Source of the DNA: Bagarius yarrelli
Taxonomy: Eukaryota; Chordata; Actinopteri; Siluriformes; Sisoridae
DNA: 64,000 bases
Assembly: GCA_005784505.1 (NCBI GenBank)
Contig: VCAZ01000003.1
Location: 11,740,305-11,804,304, forward strand
Direction of reading: 5' to 3'
Of the stretch, positions 58,181 through 64,000 are shown piece by piece. The notes below the pieces were generated by a model, which ran no database searches, had not been told where the DNA came from, and saw nothing but the letters and a program-made list of their open reading frames with translations. Made by a program: the position numbers and the translations under genes. Position 1 is the stretch's first letter, and every line of letters starts with the position of its first letter.

Positions 58181-58599
58181 ATCACACCAATATGCCTGAT
58201 ATGATTATTAGTTGTTTAACTCCTAGAATCAATGTATGCACTCATTGAATTTGGAAACAAAGCTGACATTCTGTAAGTAAATACATTGATTATGGTGTTC
58301 ATTATAGGGATCATTATAGGGAAAGTTGGTGCAATGGTCATTGGTGCAATGGTCATTATAGGGAAAGTTTTGTCAAACCCAACTGTTATTTTAATCTATA
58401 AAAGTGTGGATATCAATAGGGCTGTAGTCATTTGTCGATAAAGAAAGGTGAACTTGGGTATCATCTGCATATATGTAACAGGCAGTTTAATGTAATTTTC
58501 ATTATTTCACTCAAAAATGTTGTGGTATAACTCTATTTATAACTCAGGATCTATGTAAAAATTCAATGAATTTATTAGATGCAGCCTAACATTATGTCA

Positions 58600-59640
58600 T
58601 TGCACAGTAAACTTTAAATACATTGCAAATGTCTAAAGCTATAAAATTATAAATCTGAATTAATAAATACATTCGGTATGAAGCTAAATAAACACATTCT
58701 TTCACACGTTTACCATGGTGCAGCATTTCCTTTTCGGAAGTTTTTGGAGTTTTGGTGTTGAAATTTGGTCCCATTCTTTCCTGATACAGGTTTCCAACTG
58801 CTGAAAAGTTTGTGGTCATCTTTGACATTTAATATCATTAATGAACTTATATAGCACCAAATGAACTTTTTAGGTAAAAGATCTGGACTGCAGGTTAATT
58901 CAGCACCCGAACTCTTCTACTATGAAGCCATGCTGTTGTAATAGCTGCAGTATGTGGTTTTGCATTGTTCTGCTAAAATGCACAAAGTCTTCCCTGAAAT
59001 AGAATTTGTCTGAAGCGGAGCATATGTTACTCCAAAACCTTTCAGAGATGCTGGCAAGATGCTGGAAGATCTCTTTTCTGATTTCCAACAAGAATGTCAA
59101 ATCTGGACTCGTCTGACTATAGAACATTTTTACACTTTGTATCAGTCCATTTTAAATGAGACTTGGCCCACAGGAAACAACAAGGCTTTCATATATGGCT
59201 TCCTTTTGCATGATGGTATCTGCATATGGCACGGCAGATTATGTTTACCGACAGTGGTTTCTGAAAGTATTCCTGGGTTTCCATTCCATTTAGTAATGTC
59301 AATCACAAAAGTGATGCAGTGTCGCCTGAGTGCCTGAAGACCACAGCAGATGAGATTTGCAAAGTCCTTGCAATTTGATGTTAATAAACGCTGTTTTTCA
59401 CAATCTTTTTACACACTCTTTCACAGATTGGTGAGCCATCTGCTCATCTTTACTTCTGAGAAACTCTCTAAAACATCATTTTTTATCATGTTACAGACTT
59501 AAAAGTTTAAACATTTGTTATGTTATCTATGTTCTACTGTGAAAAAAATATTGGCTCATGCAATTTAAAAGTCTTTTGGTTTTTATTTTATTTAAATAAC
59601 GCCTTAACTTTCCTGGAATTCGGGTTGTATTTCAGTGTGC
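58600..59640. mobile_element. Fish DNA transposon remnant, class uncertain
   Basis: ACCATGGTGCAGCATTTCCT, TCTACTATGAAGCCATGCTG, GCTGCAGTATGTGGTTTTGC and GAGACTTGGCCCACAGGAAA belong to a widespread fish DNA-transposon-like family. ORFs on both strands in it are broken. Right end about TTCCTGGAATTCGGGTTGTA. Confidence 0.55.
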
Positions 59641-59824
59641 AAAATGTGATTTTAAACCATTAATTTGTGAGATGTTCATCTCAATTCAAGACTAGGTGGT
59701 TTTCTGTGCTGCAAATGCAGAGAGTTACAGTTTTTGTCTTCAATAATGTTCTTTAACTTTAAAATATTTAGTCTAGATTTTCTTTTGCTGTGGTATTTTT
59801 CGCAAAAGTATAGGTTAAAGTTCC

Positions 59825-60131
59825 TGTCAGGATTCCACCCTCCCACCAGCAGAGGTTTTCATCTCTGGAATACTAGCCGTCATGCTTTACTTCCTGTTTT
59901 AGCTGCCAAGACTAAGCGTCTCTTCTGTTTTTCTGCTTTCCCGGTTTGCGATCCTTGCACGGTTTTTGGTTTTGAGTTTTCTTTTAGCGTTTTTGATCTG
60001 TTTACTCAGTTTGTTTTTGATATCTGTGTACCAACCTCTGCTTATTTATTGACTAGTCTTCTGCCTCATCCTTCTGTGCTAAATAAAGCAGTGTTCTGCA
60101 ATATGGGTTTGCCTTCATTTGCTTCCTCACA
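59825..60131 (+). repeat. Solo LTR with 5-bp target-site duplication
   Basis: Starts TGTCAGG and ends CCTCACA, so TGT...ACA termini. GTTCC occurs immediately before (59820-59824) and immediately after (60132-60136), a perfect 5-bp target-site duplication. AATAAA lies at 60082-60087, near the 3' end as in a Ty3-type LTR. Length 307 bp. It arose by recombination between the two LTRs of an inserted element. It lies in the hdac11 intron, antisense to the gene. The 136-codon ORF across it is not a gene. Confidence 0.88.
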
Positions 60132-60547
60132 GTTCCTAATGTAAATGTATTGTTAGTTGTCCATAGTGTTTAGCTGCTCAAAACAGTATAAGTAAGCAGT
60201 TTATTTAGTACTTAGTTTACAAATTATTTCTGGTATTATATTCGGTGTTACCAAGATTAGGATGGGGTTTTTTTGGGGTTTGGTTTCTCTTAAGGTTTTG
60301 AAATAAAACCTATATTTGTTATATATATTTGTTAAACTTGCTTTGCTATTTGCTGTACTTTTAATAAAAATATATTTTACTATTGTTATTCATAATTTAT
60401 TACTTACTATTCAATTCTACACAATCTATATATTTTTATGTATTTTATATCATCCTTGTTTTTATTTACTCTTTTATTTTTCTTATTTGTCCTCTTATCA
60501 TTATTATTAATATTATTTCTTGCTGTAACAGTAGTAGTAGCAGCAGA

Positions 60548-60790
60548 CCAATCAGAGTGCCCTTCCTTGTCTCTGTCCACTGCTAAAACTTGCTACAATG
60601 GGCAAACATACATCAGAACTGGACAATAGATGACGGTAAAAAGGTTAGCTGGTCTAATAATTTATGATTCCTTTAATGTTATGAGGATGACCTGAAATAT
60701 GCTTGCTGGAAATCTTGTGGCTTTCACTTTGACATGTATTACCTACATAAATATTGTTGTGGACCAAGTACAGGTACCTGGTTTAAAATA
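60548..60790 (+). mobile_element. Tc1/mariner-like transposase fragment
   Basis: GACCAATCAGAGTGCCCTTC, TGGGCAAACATACATCAGAA, CTGGACAATAGATGACGG and GTTGTGGACCAAGTACAGG are decayed blocks of a fish Tc1-like transposase gene, with stops in all frames. A second fragment of the family is at 24248. Confidence 0.6.
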
Positions 60791-61204
60791 AGTTTAAAAC
60801 CCTCTAAATTTCCAGGAATTTCCCAGGAGACCTTACCTCACAACTTGCTTTAAACCGGTGACACAAAGTAGAACTAGGACGCTTGCCCTCAGTGTTATGG
60901 CTGATTGGTGCATATCCTGCTACACGAAAATATGTTAACACTTTGGCTGCTTGCGTGCAAGATGGCTTTTTGCTGCTACACTGAACGAAATATGAAACAC
61001 TTCTGCTCGCGCAGCTTTAAGACTTTAGAACTGAATAAAACTCTACTGTTTCTCTCTGAATATTTGTATATGCAAATGCTAATAATAACTGTGCAAAATT
61101 GCCTTAATATAGGATATAATATATACAGATTTTCATATCACAACAATACAGCCACCTTTACTTAATCAGTTTGTGTGTTATGATTTTAAGCTATGAACAC
61201 TTAC

Positions 61205-61301
61205 TCTTAGCAAATCCGTCCCCAGGGTAAATGTGTCGATTGTAGACATCCATTATGTAAACCCGTCGGTCATACAAGAAATCTCTCTCATGTCCATTTC
61301 C
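61205..61301 (-). CDS. hdac11: hdac11 internal coding exon
   Basis: The acceptor is TTGATTTTCAG|GGA (AG at 61303-61302) and the donor is GCTAAGA|GTAAGT at 61204. The exon is 97 nt: 32 codons plus one base. It encodes GNGHERDFLYDRRVYIMDVY and then NRHIYPGDGFAK, matching the HDAC11 segment right after the catalytic D-x-D-A-H-Q block, which should end the previous exon outside this window. Exit phase 1 fits the exon at 55834. Substitutions relative to the human protein are conservative (D-F-L-Y-D for D-F-M-D-D). Confidence 0.96.
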
Positions 61302-61547
61302 CTGAAAATCAAAAAAAGAGAGAAAAATATATACAAGTTCAGAATAAAAAAATAGATAAAGTTGAATTTATCGAACACTGAGATAATAATAAAACAAATA
61401 TTCACAACCTCTCTATTTTGTTCACTGTATTTTTTTTACAGATTTAAAGCAAAACATTTTTTTAATGTAATTGGTAAGTGATTCCTTGTTTTACATAAGT
61501 ATACACAATGTTTATTCGGTGCTTGGTAAAACTGTTTTGACAACAAT

Positions 61548-61600
61548 AAGTGTATGTGTCTGCAAATTTTGAAAAAAAAAAATTGCAGACACATACACTT
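61548..61600. repeat. Perfect 18-bp inverted repeat with A/T-rich loop
   Basis: 61548-61565 is the exact reverse complement of 61583-61600, with a 17-base AT-rich loop. It immediately precedes the Tc1-like element that begins about 61625. Confidence 0.9.
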
Positions 61601-62650
61601 CAATTTTTTTCAATTTTTTTTTCAAATTCTTGAAAAAGTATTCATACTCCTTGAACTTTTTTACATTTTGTCAAATTACAACCACAAACTTAAATGTATT
61701 TTATTAAGATTTTATGTGATAGACTAACACAAAGTAGCACATAATTATGAAGTGGGACGAAAATGATATACGGTTTTCAATATTTTAAGCAAATAAAAAA
61801 AGTGTGGCTTGAATTTGTTTTCAGCCTCGTGTACTCTGATACCCCTAAATGAAATCCAGTGCAATCAATTGTCTTCAGAAGTCACCTAATTAGTTAATAG
61901 TGTCCACCTGTGTGTAATTTAGTCTTGGTATAAATACACCTGTTCTGTGAAGGCCTCAGTGGTTTGTTAGAGAACACTAGTGAACAAACAGCATTGAGGT
62001 TTCCATGAAGACCAGCAAAATCACCAGACAGGTCAGGGGTAAAGTTGTGGAGAAGTTTAAAGCAGGGTTAGGTTATAAAAAAATATCCCAAGCATTGAAC
62101 ATCTTCTGTACTGATCAATCCATCATTCAAAAATAGAAAATGTATGCCACAACTGAAAACCTAACAAGACATGGCTGCCCACCTAAACCTAAACTGACAC
62201 ACAGAGCAAGGAGAGCACTGGTCAGAGAAGTAGCGAAGACGCCCATGGTCACTTTGAAGAAGCTGCAGAAATCCACAGCTCAGGTGGAAGAATCTATCCA
62301 CAGGACAACGATAAGTCGTGTACTCCACAAATTATGGAAGAGTGGCAAGGAAAATGCTATTGTTGAAAGAAAGACATAAGTTGTCCCATTTGCAGTTTGC
62401 CACAAGCCATGTAGGGGACACAGCAAACATGTGGAAGAAGGTTCTCTGGTCAGATGAGTCCAAAGTTAAACTTTTTGGCCTAAATGCAAAGCGCCATGTG
62501 TGGTGGAAAAGTAACACTGGTCATAACCCTGAACACACCATCCCTGCTGTAAAACATGGTGGTGGCAGCATCATGCTGTGGGGATGCTTTTCTTTAGCAG
62601 GGACAGGAAAGCTGGTCAAAGTTCATGGTAAAATAAATAGAGCTAAATAG
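61600..62650 (+). mobile_element. Tc1-like transposon, 3'-truncated
   Basis: Left end and 5' UTR (61625-62000) match, inverted, 34975-35165. Then a broken transposase. After about 62650 the sequence no longer matches, so the second catalytic block and right end are missing. It lies in the hdac11 intron upstream of the 61301 exon. Confidence 0.85.
62000..62650 (+). pseudogene. Tc1 transposase pseudogene
   Basis: A frame at 62140-62379 carries the helix-turn-helix part (KPKLTHRARRALVREVAKTP, HRTTISRVLHKL) and a second frame at 62318-62650 carries the start of the DDE domain with KVLWSDESKVKLFG, HVWWKSNTGHN and HGGGSIMLWGCFS. The D of WSDES is the first catalytic acid; the DNDPKHT block and the last acid are lost. 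A frame break near 62370 separates the two halves. Normally cuts and pastes the element at TA sites. Confidence 0.88.
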
Positions 62651-62995
62651 AAGTAAAGTAGATGCGAGCACAGACCTCACTGATGGTTGATGTATGTGAC
62701 CACTGACTCTATGCATACTAGTACATGTTAAACGCTCCTTACAGTGTGAAGGAAGCATCTGTTGTCAATGGCGCTCTGCGACAGACTGCTTCCAGTTTTA
62801 GACCTTCCACCAGGAACCAAGGGTTCCATTGATCTAAGGCTCGAATACATCGTTGCAAGACCTTGATTCTGCAGAGACGGTTGCCCCTCTGAGAAAACCA
62901 TTTGGTTTTCAGCCGCCACTACAGGGGTCTCATATACAGCATACCCAATGGTATAACGTTGAATGCCGCTACCGAGAAGTCCAGTGGCCTCTGAA
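62651..62995. other. hdac11 intron, unrecognised
   Basis: Read on the minus strand for the upstream HDAC11 exon (HHCS/GGGFCAYAD blocks) without success. Confidence 0.5.
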
Positions 62996-62999
62996 ACTT

Positions 63000-63355
63000 C
63001 CTGATAGTTGGTGACTGACCCTCACTTAACTCTCTGATGATCACTAGTATGGACTGCATGTGTAAAAAACTGGTGGCTATCTCCAAGAAATGTTTGACCT
63101 CTGTGATTGCCAACAAGGAATTTGCAACTAAGCACTTAGTCTTGTTTTGCGAAGAGGTCAAATACTTATTTGACTCATTAAAATGCAAATCAAGTAATAG
63201 CTTTTTAAAAATATCTGTTTCTGAATGTTTCTTTGTTGTTTTTTTCTCTATTACTGTTAAAATTTACCTACTAATAAAATTATAGACTGAGCATTTCTTT
63301 GTCATTAGGAAAATGTACAAAATCAGCATGGGATCAAATATTTTTTTCCTTACTG
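63000..63355 (+). mobile_element. Tc1-like transposon right end
   Basis: TGCCAACAAGGAATTTGCAA, AGAGGTCAAATACTTATTTG, CATTAAAATGCAAATCAAG, AAAATTATAGACTGAGCATT and GGGATCAAATATTTTTTTCC are the terminal sequence of the Tc1 family whose opposite end is at 39080-39160. The transposase body is absent. Confidence 0.75.
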
Positions 63356-64000
63356 TACCTATACCCTGCAGTATTTATACAGCATCTATCACTTTTACCA
63401 GTTCTGGTAAAACAGTAACAGTAAACTCAATAGCAGACTGAATTGAATTTAAAAACCAATACTTTTATATGCAGCCATGGCCCAACTAAAGTTAACTTAA
63501 AATTATTCCTTTATTGCTCAGAAAAAAAAGCTAGCGTGTGACATAAACCATCCTAAATGGAGTCTGTATAATATGGCGCTATAATAAATGAGCAGACATA
63601 ACAGGCCACTTTGCCATGGAAGCTTTGTGGAACTAGAACATATTTTAATTACTCTGTGCTCTTTGATGTACTGTATGAAGTGCCAATACTGGAGGAAAAG
63701 CTAATTCATTAACGCATAACTGTGTACCATTGCTTCTGATTCTTTATGCCTCTCCCTTAGTGAAAAAATTTTAAGTTATTATTACAGTGACATGATTTTC
63801 CATTCTCTTTTTTCTCTAGCTCTATTTTGCCTATTATTTCCATCACAACCAATAATGGAATCACATTTTTTTTCCAAGCTTAATCCATGCAATAATTAAG
63901 CAAAACCCAGCTTCCAAGAGCAGGACTACATCCATAAAACTCCTTTTATTACCTGCAGCCACAGGATAGGGTACTATTTAAACCAACTGAAATGTGAATC
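63356..64000. other. hdac11 intron to window edge, no exon seen
   Basis: The minus strand was read for HDAC11 upstream exons. A donor-like CTGCAG|GTAATA near 63936 has no matching HDAC11 reading upstream of it. Confidence 0.5.

Noticed and set aside
59059..59337. 92-codon plus ORF
   Set aside because: Part of a fish DNA-transposon remnant with breaks on both sides.
59734..60144. 136-codon plus ORF
   Set aside because: It spans the solo LTR at 59825-60131; LTR sequence, not a gene.
63901..64000. Donor-like CTGCAG|GTAATA on the minus strand as an upstream hdac11 exon
   Set aside because: No reading frame matching the HDAC11 segment that should precede DAHQ; stops in two frames.

Overview
This is eukaryotic nuclear DNA from a ray-finned fish. 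It is AT-rich, intron-containing and packed with fish-type mobile elements: Tc1-like, hAT-like, L2- and Rex1-like LINEs, Ty3 chromovirus, DIRS and tRNA-derived SINEs with the 'GTAAGTCGCTCTGGATAAGG' tail. The repeat mix fits an ostariophysan such as a catfish, but that is an inference. There are no operons, CRISPR arrays or bacterial features.

Two vertebrate genes are present in part, both on the minus strand. (1) hdac11, the class IV histone deacetylase: its last three coding exons lie at 61301-61205, 55834-55656 and 55157-54945, and the earlier exons lie beyond the right edge. (2) fbln2, fibulin-2: a likely non-coding first exon ends at 30231; a long exon encoding the signal peptide, N domain and acidic linker spans 28911-27115; three short exons encode the anaphylatoxin-like modules at 12047-11939, 11374-11245 and 7958-~7769. 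The EGF-like repeats and fibulin C-terminal module are not seen and should lie beyond the left edge. The order hdac11 then fbln2 on one strand matches the human 3p25 neighbourhood. Splice phases link up across the exons. The long fbln2 exon carries one frame disruption.

Layout: 1-5 kb, LINE scrap and a decayed Ty3 chromovirus with one 3' LTR; 5-7.1 kb, low-complexity DNA and an 84-bp minisatellite; 7.7-30.3 kb, fbln2 with a 15-kb second intron holding a DIRS relic, hAT, MITE-like and LINE relics; 30.3-54.9 kb, intergenic, with Tc1, hAT, LINE and SINE copies, an exact 11-bp x 10 repeat and two unexplained short ORFs; 54.9-64 kb, hdac11 with a solo LTR flanked by 5-bp target duplications and a truncated Tc1 transposase.

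I found no new multi-gene system. The most interesting points are that the 3' splice sites of one exon in each gene are preceded by a pure (TG)n microsatellite, the frameshift in fbln2, and several exact repeat structures.
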